Shown here piece after piece: positions 16,307 through 23,997 of a stretch of DNA of 52,159 nucleotides. The translations under genes and the position numbers were made by a program. The stretch is from assembly GCA_002716045.1 (NCBI GenBank), contig PAZC01000042.1, forward strand, positions 1 through 52,159. The letters run 5' to 3'. Position 1 is the first letter of the stretch; every line of letters starts with the position of its first letter. Source of the stretch: Opitutia bacterium. GTDB taxonomy: Bacteria > Verrucomicrobiota > Verrucomicrobiia > Opitutales > Seribacteraceae. Under the pieces are notes generated by a model. That model was not told the DNA's origin. It did not search any database and saw nothing but the letters and a program-made list of their open reading frames with translations.

Positions 16307-17278
16307 TTATTGCAGATCAGCTAATTCTGCATCAACCATTTCGGCAATCATTTGGTCGAATGAGATTTCTGGTTTCCAACCGAGTTCTTTTGCTGCTTTG
16401 CTAGAGTCGCCCCGCAATGGGGTCGTTTCGGATGCTCTAAACAAATTCTCTTTTGTTTTGACGTAATCCCGGTAATCCAAACCCAAATGAGCAAATGCCT
16501 TTTCACAATAACAGCGAACGCTGTGAGAAATCCCAGTAGATATGACATAATCATCAAGCTCTTCTTTTTGGAGCATTAGCCACATTGCTTTTACATAGTC
16601 ACGGGAATGCCCCCAATCTCTTTCTGCATCAAGATTCCCCAATTCCAATGAATCGGCCAAGCCAAGTTTTATTCTGGCCGCTTGACTGGTGATCTTTCTG
16701 GTGACGAACTCAAACCCACGCCTTGGTGATTCGTGGTTAAATAGGATTCCCGTGCATGCTTTCAAGGCGTGATTTTCACGATAGTTTCGAACCAAGTGGA
16801 AGCCGGCTAGCTTGGAGATACCATATACAGATCGTGGGTGGAACGAACTGTTTTCGTTTTGTGGACATTCTCGGGCGTCCCCGAACATCTCACTGGATCC
16901 TGCGAAATAGAAACGACAATCGGGAGCATTTGCTTTTGTTGCCGAAAGTAGATGGTGAGTTCCGGTCAAGTTAATGTCTAGGGTGGAGAATTCTTCCTCC
17001 ATCGAATAACTTACAAAAGAGCAGGCAGCTAAATGGTAAATCTCATCAGGTTTAGCTTTGCTCACACAATCATACAGACTGGGATAGCTATCTAAAGAGC
17101 CAATGTGCAGGGTTATGTTGTCTATCATCTCCGAAGAAAATCGCCATAAACCGTGTCGCGGATCTTCGATCGCCTTGCGTCTCACGATTCCATGAATTTC
17201 GTAGCCCTTGCTCAGGAGAAATTCGCTGAGGTAGGACCCGTCTTGACCTGAAATTCCTGTTATTAGGGCTCGAGGCAT
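16307..17278 (-). CDS. gmd: GDP-mannose 4,6-dehydratase
   Basis: The enzyme converts GDP-mannose to GDP-4-keto-6-deoxy-mannose, the precursor of fucose, rhamnose, perosamine and related sugars. The 323 residues show the Rossmann loop TGISGQDGSYL at 7-17, the FAGSSEMFG segment with the catalytic Ser-Glu, the YGISK Tyr-Lys pair, and Gmd-specific GILFNHESPRRG, FVTRKIT and LGNLDAERDWG. The ATG at 17278 gives the standard Gmd start; a longer frame to 17338 adds a basic, unrelated 20 residues. No GDP-fucose synthase, Rmd or Per follows here, so the next enzyme is elsewhere, or the substrate is a related GDP-sugar such as GDP-heptose. Confidence 0.92.
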   Translation of the reverse strand: MPRALITGISGQDGSYLSEFLLSKGYEIHGIVRRKAIEDPRHGLWRFSSEMIDNITLHIGSLDSYPSLYDCVSKAKPDEIYHLAACSFVSYSMEEEFSTLDINLTGTHHLLSATKANAPDCRFYFAGSSEMFGDARECPQNENSSFHPRSVYGISKLAGFHLVRNYRENHALKACTGILFNHESPRRGFEFVTRKITSQAARIKLGLADSLELGNLDAERDWGHSRDYVKAMWLMLQKEELDDYVISTGISHSVRCYCEKAFAHLGLDYRDYVKTKENLFRASETTPLRGDSSKAAKELGWKPEISFDQMIAEMVDAELADLQ

Positions 17279-17321
17279 GTCAATAGATTCCTTTTCTGAG
17301 CAAGCTGCCGCCCGTGGCCGT

Positions 17322-17361
17322 TTGCGCGTAAATCGCACAAGACCTCTGGCCCCGGCGGGGC
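17322..17361 (-). promoter_or_regulatory. Two tandem RNA hairpins ahead of the dehydratase gene
   Basis: The transcript between the NusG-like gene and gmd can fold into two neighbouring hairpins. The first pairs GCCCC with GGGGC around a GCC loop (17361-17349). The second pairs TTGTGCG with CGCGCAA around ATTTA, with one wobble pair (17340-17322). Eight bases separate them. No U-run follows either one, so they are not plain intrinsic terminators. As specialised NusG paralogues such as LoaP bind hairpin RNA in leaders, these could be its loading site. Hairpins are seen; function is inferred. Confidence 0.45.
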
Positions 17362-17380
17362 GCCGATTTGAATTCGGTGT

Positions 17381-17932
17381 TCAGTTTGTTGCCGTCATCG
17401 GATTGGATGACGGAAAATCAATGTCTTCCTCGGATATCTCCACTTCTGTTTCTCGTCCGAGAATTTCGAAAAGTACTTTTATTCTTTCGCGAGCTGGTGC
17501 GAGTCTCACGATTTTGCCTTCCCCTCCACTGAAGATCCCGCTAACAATACGCACATCGTCACCTATTGAATGCGGTAGGTCCACTATGTCCAGTATGCCT
17601 TCTTTGCCGATGGATTGCAGTTCGCAAATAATGATGTCCGGAACCTTTACAGCTTTCTGCTGGCATTTCACGACATAGGAAACGCCTTGGCAATAATTGA
17701 CCGCCCGAAGATTTTCCACAGGGTCAAAACAAGCGAATAAATATCCAGGAAAAAGCGGTTGGGCATTTTGTTTGTCAGAACGTGACTTCCGAATTCGCCG
17801 GGCTTGCGGAAGAAACGCTTTAACCCCCTCAATTTCTCCCAAGTGGAAACTTGCAATTTGCTCTGCCCTTGGCTTGCTGCGAATGCAATACCATCCCCCC
17901 GATGGCAAATAGAGTTCCGATGGTTCTTTCAT
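17381..17932 (-). CDS. NusG-family transcription antiterminator (RfaH/LoaP/UpxY-like)
   Basis: A 183-residue NusG paralogue. The NGN domain begins with GGWYCIRSKPRAEQIA, and the LFPGYLFACFDP segment is the RNA-polymerase-binding NGN signature. The C-terminal KOW domain follows, with GDDVRIVSGIFSGGEGKIVRL. Specialised NusG proteins travel with RNA polymerase and suppress termination in long polysaccharide or antibiotic operons. The start is the ATG at 17932, overlapping the regulator stop by 4 bp (ATGA); the earlier start at 18016 would lie inside that gene. As second gene of an 18 kb operon it probably controls its own operon in cis. Housekeeping NusG is unlikely because of this context. Confidence 0.9.
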   Translation of the reverse strand: MKEPSELYLPSGGWYCIRSKPRAEQIASFHLGEIEGVKAFLPQARRIRKSRSDKQNAQPLFPGYLFACFDPVENLRAVNYCQGVSYVVKCQQKAVKVPDIIICELQSIGKEGILDIVDLPHSIGDDVRIVSGIFSGGEGKIVRLAPARERIKVLFEILGRETEVEISEEDIDFPSSNPMTATN

Positions 17933-18426
17933 AATTTCAGAAGACCCGCCAAGGTTGGTAATAGTCGAAAGGAAGCTTTTTGGAGACGTTTCAGCTTGTC
18001 GATTCTCAGTCGGCAAAAAGCCTCGTCATAATCCTCCCCGTCTCGTCCGAGGATTTCCTCCATGCGTTCTATTCGTGCTTTTCCGCTTTCAAGATGAGGC
18101 ATGATTTCTTCCTTGATGAAACTGGAAAGCAAATGACGAAACTCGGATTCGGCCAAATAATGATCCCTGCGATCTCCCAATACATAAGTAACCTTAACGG
18201 CTTTCAGTGATCTCAGAGTGCGAAGGCCTTGACTGGCGGAGCCGATGCTGATGCCCAACCTTGCTGCTACCATATCCATAGGCATGGGGGCTGTTGAGAA
18301 ATACAACAAACCGTAGATTTCACCAACTGAACGGGGCATGCCCAGAAGGCTCATTAAGCGAACGAAGTAATCAATAGCTTCTAGCTCGAGTTCTCTTGCC
18401 GTTGTAGTATTGCTTGTTATTGCCAT
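17929..18426 (-). CDS. GbsR/MarR-type winged-helix regulator
   Basis: The 165-residue protein matches the GbsR branch of MarR-like DNA-binding proteins. Residues about 30-90 give the winged helix: MPRSVGEIYGLLYFSTAPM, then DMVAARLGISIGSASQGLRTLRSL as the recognition unit, and a wing with a DRRDHYLAE segment. The C-terminal half is helical and would dimerise. It is the first gene of the long minus-strand operon and is translationally coupled to the NusG paralogue. A perfect inverted repeat sits 26-49 bases upstream of its ATG, which suggests autoregulation and control of the whole locus. The signal it senses is unknown. Confidence 0.85.
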   Translation of the reverse strand: MAITSNTTTARELELEAIDYFVRLMSLLGMPRSVGEIYGLLYFSTAPMPMDMVAARLGISIGSASQGLRTLRSLKAVKVTYVLGDRRDHYLAESEFRHLLSSFIKEEIMPHLESGKARIERMEEILGRDGEDYDEAFCRLRIDKLKRLQKASFRLLPTLAGLLKL

Positions 18427-18451
18427 GATGGGGTGGATTCAGGTTCTTCAA

Positions 18452-18475
18452 ACATTTCAAAATAAAATGAAATGT
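18452..18475. promoter_or_regulatory. Perfect 8-bp inverted repeat, candidate operator
   Basis: ACATTTCA and TGAAATGT form a perfect inverted repeat with an 8-base A/T spacer. It lies in the divergent region 26 bases upstream of the regulator start. A TTGACA hexamer on the minus strand (18478-18473) overlaps one arm, although no convincing -10 follows it at 16-18 bases. The geometry (24 bp, two arms) suits a dimeric MarR/GbsR repressor. It could control both divergent transcripts. Confidence 0.5.
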
Positions 18476-18563
18476 CAAGATGCAACCACTTTGGCGGCCT
18501 TTTTTTTTATTATTCACAAAGAACTGACTTATTTTTTTGCACTTTAAAGAAACGACTTGATTT

Positions 18564-18569
18564 TATACT
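18564..18569 (+). promoter_or_regulatory. Possible -10 box for the plus-strand sugar transferase gene
   Basis: TATACT lies 36 bases upstream of the ATG at 18606, in an A/T-rich stretch. No good -35 hexamer is found at normal distance, so a promoter here is only plausible. The 18427-18605 gap is a divergent regulatory region and contains no gene. Confidence 0.3.
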
Positions 18570-18605
18570 GCTTCAAGAGGTATATTTGCTTCGTATTTCT
18601 CTTAT

Positions 18606-20024
18606 ATGAACAACCATCGGGTCAGGGGGTTGAACGCCCTTTACAAGACTGTCTTGGCCATTGCAACTTTTGGATGGTTTTGGATGGCTCTGCATGTTTG
18701 GGAATCTATTTTAAACATGCCAATACTAGGCCTCCCTTGGAATTATGCATTCATTTCTTCCGTTGCTGTCTTTTCGTCCACCTTTGGCACACAGGGGAGT
18801 TTTGACTATATTACTGCTCGAAGCACTTGGCATCGATTGATTGTTGCGGCCAGAAAGACCAACTTTCAAGTTGCGGTTATAGCCTTTTTTGTGTTTGCGG
18901 CTTATTTCGCAACCGATGTGAAGGAAACTAGTCGCTTGTTTCTAGGCTTTTTCATTGCGACTAGTTGGGGTGCACTCTTGTTCTTGAATTCTTCAGTGCC
19001 CGGATTGCTGGACACTTTTTTGAACAAACAATCAAGGAAACGAACTAGTGTTATATTGGGTGACGGCCAATCCTTGGACCGTATGAAAGATTGGATTGAT
19101 CGCCATTGTTCGCAAGGTTTTCAATTTGCAGGTGTTTTTATTACCTCCCGTCAAGCGCCCAACGAGTTAAAGCTTCCTGTGCTGGGCCATTATTCTCTTC
19201 TCAACGATTATTTGATTAACAATGACGTACATCAAGTGGTTGTAGTCCCTGATGAGCATATTGACAAATGGATCCCATTAGTTTCGGATTATTCTCACAG
19301 GAATGGCTGCCGCGTCTTGATTTACAATTCTTTGGCAAGTTATTTTGATTCAAACTTGGTCTTTGTTGAGGAGAGCGGTCGACAGTTCTTTTCCTTGCAG
19401 AACGAACCCTTGGAGAGCCCCTTCAATCAAATGACCAAGCGTCTGTTCGATTTGGTCTTGACGATACCCGCTCTTATAATGCTTTTGCCCCTCTTTATGA
19501 TATTGATTGGCGTCTTTCAGCGCTTGCAGTCGCCAGGGCCTCTCTTTTTTAAGCAAGAAAGAGTTGGATTAGGAGGGCGGAAATTCGTGATTTGGAAGTT
19601 TCGTTCCATGAATTTTCACAAAGATGGTGATTGCGATGAATCTCAACAGGCTAGTCTCGATGATTCTCGCATCTTTTCTTTTGGCCGTTTCATGAGAAGA
19701 TTCAGTATAGATGAGTTGCCTCAGCTTATTAATGTTTTTCAGGGTGACATGAGCTTGGTAGGACCCCGTCCTTATTTGGCTGAACATGACCATCTCTTTC
19801 AACGAGACTATAAAGCATATCGCGTGCGGCAGTTCGTTAAACCCGGTGTGACGGGGCCCGCTCAGTGCCGTGGTTTACGAGGTGAGTTCACTGATCCGGA
19901 TCTTGTCAGGCAACGCATCGAAATGGATTTTGCATATGTTGGGAGTTGGAGCCTTTGGCTCGATTGCGAAATTGTTTTGCGAACTGTGCGTCAGGTTGTC
20001 TTTCCGCCCAAGACCGCTTATTAA
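18606..20024 (+). CDS. Polyprenyl-phosphate sugar-1-phosphate transferase (WcaJ/WbaP type)
   Basis: This enzyme starts glycan assembly by loading a sugar phosphate onto undecaprenyl phosphate at the inner membrane. The 472 residues show several N-terminal membrane segments (to about residue 130), a nucleotide-binding-like middle (VILGDGQSLDRM), a further membrane segment (FDLVLTIPALIMLLPLFMIL) and the catalytic domain with SPGPLFFKQERVG, KFRSM, RFSIDELPQLINV, MSLVGPRP and PGVTGPAQ. These are the full hallmarks of the bacterial sugar transferase family. It starts with ATG and is transcribed away from the minus-strand operon from a shared control region. It likely provides the first sugar for the polysaccharide made by that operon. 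The sugar is unknown. Confidence 0.93.
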   Translation: MNNHRVRGLNALYKTVLAIATFGWFWMALHVWESILNMPILGLPWNYAFISSVAVFSSTFGTQGSFDYITARSTWHRLIVAARKTNFQVAVIAFFVFAAYFATDVKETSRLFLGFFIATSWGALLFLNSSVPGLLDTFLNKQSRKRTSVILGDGQSLDRMKDWIDRHCSQGFQFAGVFITSRQAPNELKLPVLGHYSLLNDYLINNDVHQVVVVPDEHIDKWIPLVSDYSHRNGCRVLIYNSLASYFDSNLVFVEESGRQFFSLQNEPLESPFNQMTKRLFDLVLTIPALIMLLPLFMILIGVFQRLQSPGPLFFKQERVGLGGRKFVIWKFRSMNFHKDGDCDESQQASLDDSRIFSFGRFMRRFSIDELPQLINVFQGDMSLVGPRPYLAEHDHLFQRDYKAYRVRQFVKPGVTGPAQCRGLRGEFTDPDLVRQRIEMDFAYVGSWSLWLDCEIVLRTVRQVVFPPKTAY

Positions 20025-20078
20025 AACCAATTATCGGGCTTGAAAACCACTCGCTCCAACGAGTTAGGCAGACCTGAA

Positions 20079-20846
20079 ATGCCTGCCCAGTCAGCTCCAG
20101 ATATCTGCCGAGTGCTCGGCGTTTCATTTTTCAATGGATCGATGGAAGAGGCGATCAAGAGATGCCGAGACGGTGGGCTCGTGGTCATTCCTTCCGGACC
20201 GGGCCTTGCATGTGATTTGCCAAACGATCAAGTTTATCTTGAATCTGTTCAGTCCGCTGATCTTGCTTTGCCGGACAGTGGCTTGATGTCTTTATGGTGG
20301 TTTTGCTTTAGGCTCGAGAGAATCAATCGAATTTCAGGATATGCTTTTCTTAAAGCCATGCTGGAACAGGAGAACTTCGATCAAGGCGCTAGTTTTTGGG
20401 TTATGCCTGACGAGTCTCAAAGCGAGGCGAATCGGAGGTGGCTAAAGGAAGATATGTCAATCGATCTCGAGCCTGAAGATATTTATGTAGCCCCCATCTA
20501 TGATCGCCAAGGCCCTTTGAGTGATCCAGTTTTGCTTAAGAGCCTGAAAGATCGCCAGCCGAGCTATATCTTCGTCAATCTTGGAAGTGGTGTGCAGGAA
20601 CGGCTCGGACTCTATTTGAAGGACAATCTCCCTCATAATCCTAGTATTATTGGTTCGGGGGCAGCTCTTGCTTTTCTCAGCGGTCAGCAGGTCTTCATTC
20701 CCATGTGGGCGGACAAGCTTTTTCTCGGGTGGCTTTTTCGATGTCTTGCGAATCCCCGTCGATTCATACCGCGCTACTTGCGCGCATGGAAGCTCGTTTG
20801 GTTGTTATTCCGGCATGGAAGGGAATGCCCGTCCACGATAACGTGA
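20079..20846 (+). CDS. WecG/TagA/CpsF-family glycosyltransferase
   Basis: A GT26-type transferase that typically adds the second sugar to a polyprenyl-linked intermediate. Features include the LGVSFFNGSMEEAIKRC start, a LALPDSGLM segment with the conserved Asp, FVNLGSGVQE, and the C-terminal LFLGWLFRCLANPRRFIPRYL that ends family members. I chose the ATG at 20079, just before the domain; a TTG at 20040, 15 bases after the previous stop, would add 13 residues and is also possible. The protein would have 255 residues. It follows the initiating sugar transferase in the same direction, so the two probably act in sequence. Confidence 0.85.
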   Translation: MPAQSAPDICRVLGVSFFNGSMEEAIKRCRDGGLVVIPSGPGLACDLPNDQVYLESVQSADLALPDSGLMSLWWFCFRLERINRISGYAFLKAMLEQENFDQGASFWVMPDESQSEANRRWLKEDMSIDLEPEDIYVAPIYDRQGPLSDPVLLKSLKDRQPSYIFVNLGSGVQERLGLYLKDNLPHNPSIIGSGAALAFLSGQQVFIPMWADKLFLGWLFRCLANPRRFIPRYLRAWKLVWLLFRHGRECPSTIT

Positions 20847-20933
20847 ACCTGCTTCGATTCGTTTGAACTCGACGGGATTGCCAAGCTAGACTTTTCTCTT
20901 TTAGCTAGCTGAAAGCATTTAACATTTCCTTTA

Positions 20934-23900
20934 ATGGGAACTTCCGAGACTGAAATTCAAACTCAACTGAGCTCTGAGGAACGCTTGGAATTGCTTCAGC
21001 TCATGCTCGAGTCGCGTCACGGCGATTTGCGGGAAGAGCGTCTCATTCGCCAAGGGAAAGGTTGGTTTCAGATTTCTGGAGCAGGCCACGAGGCCTTTGG
21101 GGCAATAGGAAAAGGGCTCACCTCTCATGATTACCTTTTTCCTTACTATCGGGATCGGGCCCTGGTTTTGTCTAAGGGTGTGACCACGCAAGAACTTGCA
21201 CTTTGCTTTTTTGCAAAGAAGGCATCTTCAAGTCGAGGTCGCCAGTTGCCTGGCCATTTTAGCCATCGGCAATGTAATGTGTGGAGTTTGCCATCGCCGG
21301 TTGGTGCACATCTCTTGCCCGCATGTGGCTTGGCTTGGGGGTTGAAGCTCGATGGCAATAGCGGACTGGTGGTGGTAACAACCGGTGAAGGGGCAGCACG
21401 GCAAGGCGATTTCCACGAGGCTCTTTGCTTTGCTCATGAGCACTGTTTGCCGATGCTTTTCGTGGTTGAGGACAACGGCATTTCCATCAGTTCGCGCAAT
21501 CACGAGTCTACGCCGCTTGCTCTCGGTGTGTTGGCCGAAGATCAATGGCGTAGAGCCAATGGTTCGGAAGTCGAATCCATTTGGTCCGTTTCCATGGAGT
21601 TGTTGTCGGAGATCAGACAGGGTGGGGGACCTCGTTGCATTTGGGCGGAAACTCCCCGCCTGAGCAGTCATTCGAGTGCTGATGACCATCGCCAATACTT
21701 GTCCGAAGAGGAATTAAGCCTTTTGCTTCAAGCTGATCCAGTTGATCGCTACAAGAGATTGCTTATCTCGGAGGGGCTTGTTTCTGAAAAAGAGGTCGAT
21801 GCCTTGGATCAGGAAATTCGCCAAAGAGCTCGCCAGGATTATGACAACGCATTTTCGGCAGAGGACCCTGACCCAAACGAAAATGAGAAGGATGTTTTTG
21901 GCGGACCAGCCTCTCCTGAAATTCCATCCATTGCGCTTGAATCGGATGGCCGTATGCTTGAGGCGGTCAACAAAGTCTTCCACACTGCCGTGGAAACCAA
22001 CCCGGATTTTATTTTCTTCGGACAAGACGTCGAGGATCCAAAGGGAGGTGTTTTCAAGTTGACGAAAAATCTTTCGGAAACCTATCCCAAAAACGTTTTT
22101 AATGCTCCGGTGGCTGAATCTACTATTATCGGCGTCGCTTGCGGGCTAGCTTCATATGGAAAACGTCCGGTATTTGAATTGCAGTTTGTCGATTTCGTTG
22201 CCCCGAGCTGGAACCAAGTGGCAACGAATCTTTCCACTTTGCGTTGGCGTAGTGGAGGGGATTGGGCCTGCCCTATGGTTATATACGCTCCCTATGGAGC
22301 TTATCTGCCTGCTGGTGGTCCTTGGCACAGTCAAGCCAATGAAGCGGCTTTTGCTCATTTGCCGGGATTGAGGGTTGTTGTTCCGTCGACTCCTTCAGAC
22401 GCCGCAGGTTTGTTTTGGACATCGATGCAAGGTAACGATCCAGTCATTATCCTTTTGCCGAAGCATTTGTTGTGGGAACGCAAAGAGGAATTGTCCGAAA
22501 TGGTCGAAGCCGTTCCTTTGGGCACTGCGGAGATTAGGCGGTTGGGCAATGACTTAACCGTGGTTGCATGGGGAAATTGCATGGAGATCGCGGAGCAGGC
22601 AATTCACAAGCTTTCGGGACAAGCCTCGGTTGAACTAATCGATCTGCGTAGCTTGATTCCCTGGGATCGCGAATCAGTGAATTCATCAATTCGCAAAACT
22701 CGCAGGATTCTCATTGTTCAGGAAGACGTGCCATCTTGTAGCATCGGCCAAATGATACTTTCGGAATTAATTCAGGACTCAGAGACATGGGGTTCCCTGA
22801 AGACACCACCTCTAATCATTTCGCGCAAGGAAACGCACATTGGCTTCAATCCTATTTACGAATATGACGCTTTGCCCAAAGTTGATCAAGTGGCTGAGGT
22901 TATGGCCGAAATGATTTCTTGCGACAACGGTATAAGCTCCCAAACCCTTTCAATGAAATCTAAGGAAATCAACGAGATGGGATCGAACGCTATTTCAAGA
23001 GAAAGTGAATCAACGATGGAAGACGATGAGGTAATAGCTATCCTTGTTCCTACTTTGGGTGAGGGCATTCGCAATGCCCGAATCGTCAGTTTGGCCAGTA
23101 AGCCAGGGGACTCCGTTACTCGCGATGATCCTCTTTGTGAAATCGAGACAGACAAGGCTGTTTTCCCCATCGAAGCATCGGTGGATGGTGAATTTTTGGA
23201 ATGGCTCGTCGAGGAGGAGGATGAAGTTGGGGTCGGTCAGGAAATTGCCAGAATACATGCCGTTGGGATATCTCCGGCGGAGGTTGTTTCGACGGACAAA
23301 GACAGAGCGTCTGTTGGCACAGTAGTACTTTCTCCGGAAGCTTTGGAAAGAATGAGTGAGGTGGCTCGTTCGACCCTTGAAATGGAAGCCGGTTGGTCAG
23401 CGATTCGAATAGCCAGAGAAATCGCGAAGGAAAAATTGGGTTCCAATGCCCCCACTCCCTCGATGATCGGTACTTGGTGCGTGGCGAGGGCAATGGAAGT
23501 GAATCAAGCTTTTGCCGCGGCGGCGAAGGTTGCGGGCTTTGGCCCTGATGCGGGCGCTTATGACCTGGGTTTTGCTGTGGCTTTGGAGAATGACGGTCTG
23601 GAGACAGCAGTTATTCCTCGAGCTTGTGGGCTTTCCTTTACCGAATTTCGCCAGCGATATGTTGATGCCGTGGATTTGGCTAGAAGCGGAAAGTCGGCAA
23701 CCAAGGCTCGTACTCCTCTAATTATCTCGAGTTTGGGAGGGCGTGGTGTGAGGACGGCGGTTGCGGTTGTAGCCCCTCCGTCGATAGGTACTCTTTTTGT
23801 TGGGTCCTCTCATTGGGAGCCCGAAGGAGGTCCGGATGGCATGACTCTTCGAGAAGTGGTCCGACTTAACTTGGCTTTTGACCATCGCTGGATGAATGGA

Positions 23901-23972
23901 GTGGGGGCTGCCTCATTTGTAGCTGACATTCGTGATTCTATGGAAAAATTTGATTTGACCGAGTTGGATTGA
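20934..23972 (+). CDS. Fused E1-alpha / E1-beta / lipoyl / E2-like 2-oxoacid dehydrogenase
   Basis: One 1012-residue frame joins parts that are usually separate subunits. Residues 1-310 are E1-alpha, with thiamine-diphosphate motif GEGAARQGDFHEAL (151-164) and EDNGISIS. Residues 335-665 are E1-beta, with GQDVEDPKGGVF (363-374) and Glu395 in APVAES. Residues 700-775 are a lipoyl domain with ETDKA and Lys741. Residues 840-1005 resemble an E2 acyltransferase core. The E2 motif HxxxDG reads HRWMNG (984-989), so Asp is replaced by Asn. A peripheral-subunit-binding domain is not clear. It most resembles branched-chain keto-acid or pyruvate dehydrogenases; E3 is not nearby. The frame has no internal stop, and it starts with ATG. 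Confidence 0.88.
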   Translation: MGTSETEIQTQLSSEERLELLQLMLESRHGDLREERLIRQGKGWFQISGAGHEAFGAIGKGLTSHDYLFPYYRDRALVLSKGVTTQELALCFFAKKASSSRGRQLPGHFSHRQCNVWSLPSPVGAHLLPACGLAWGLKLDGNSGLVVVTTGEGAARQGDFHEALCFAHEHCLPMLFVVEDNGISISSRNHESTPLALGVLAEDQWRRANGSEVESIWSVSMELLSEIRQGGGPRCIWAETPRLSSHSSADDHRQYLSEEELSLLLQADPVDRYKRLLISEGLVSEKEVDALDQEIRQRARQDYDNAFSAEDPDPNENEKDVFGGPASPEIPSIALESDGRMLEAVNKVFHTAVETNPDFIFFGQDVEDPKGGVFKLTKNLSETYPKNVFNAPVAESTIIGVACGLASYGKRPVFELQFVDFVAPSWNQVATNLSTLRWRSGGDWACPMVIYAPYGAYLPAGGPWHSQANEAAFAHLPGLRVVVPSTPSDAAGLFWTSMQGNDPVIILLPKHLLWERKEELSEMVEAVPLGTAEIRRLGNDLTVVAWGNCMEIAEQAIHKLSGQASVELIDLRSLIPWDRESVNSSIRKTRRILIVQEDVPSCSIGQMILSELIQDSETWGSLKTPPLIISRKETHIGFNPIYEYDALPKVDQVAEVMAEMISCDNGISSQTLSMKSKEINEMGSNAISRESESTMEDDEVIAILVPTLGEGIRNARIVSLASKPGDSVTRDDPLCEIETDKAVFPIEASVDGEFLEWLVEEEDEVGVGQEIARIHAVGISPAEVVSTDKDRASVGTVVLSPEALERMSEVARSTLEMEAGWSAIRIAREIAKEKLGSNAPTPSMIGTWCVARAMEVNQAFAAAAKVAGFGPDAGAYDLGFAVALENDGLETAVIPRACGLSFTEFRQRYVDAVDLARSGKSATKARTPLIISSLGGRGVRTAVAVVAPPSIGTLFVGSSHWEPEGGPDGMTLREVVRLNLAFDHRWMNGVGAASFVADIRDSMEKFDLTELD

Positions 23973-23997
23973 GCCACAAATAACCTGATTTTTCCTC

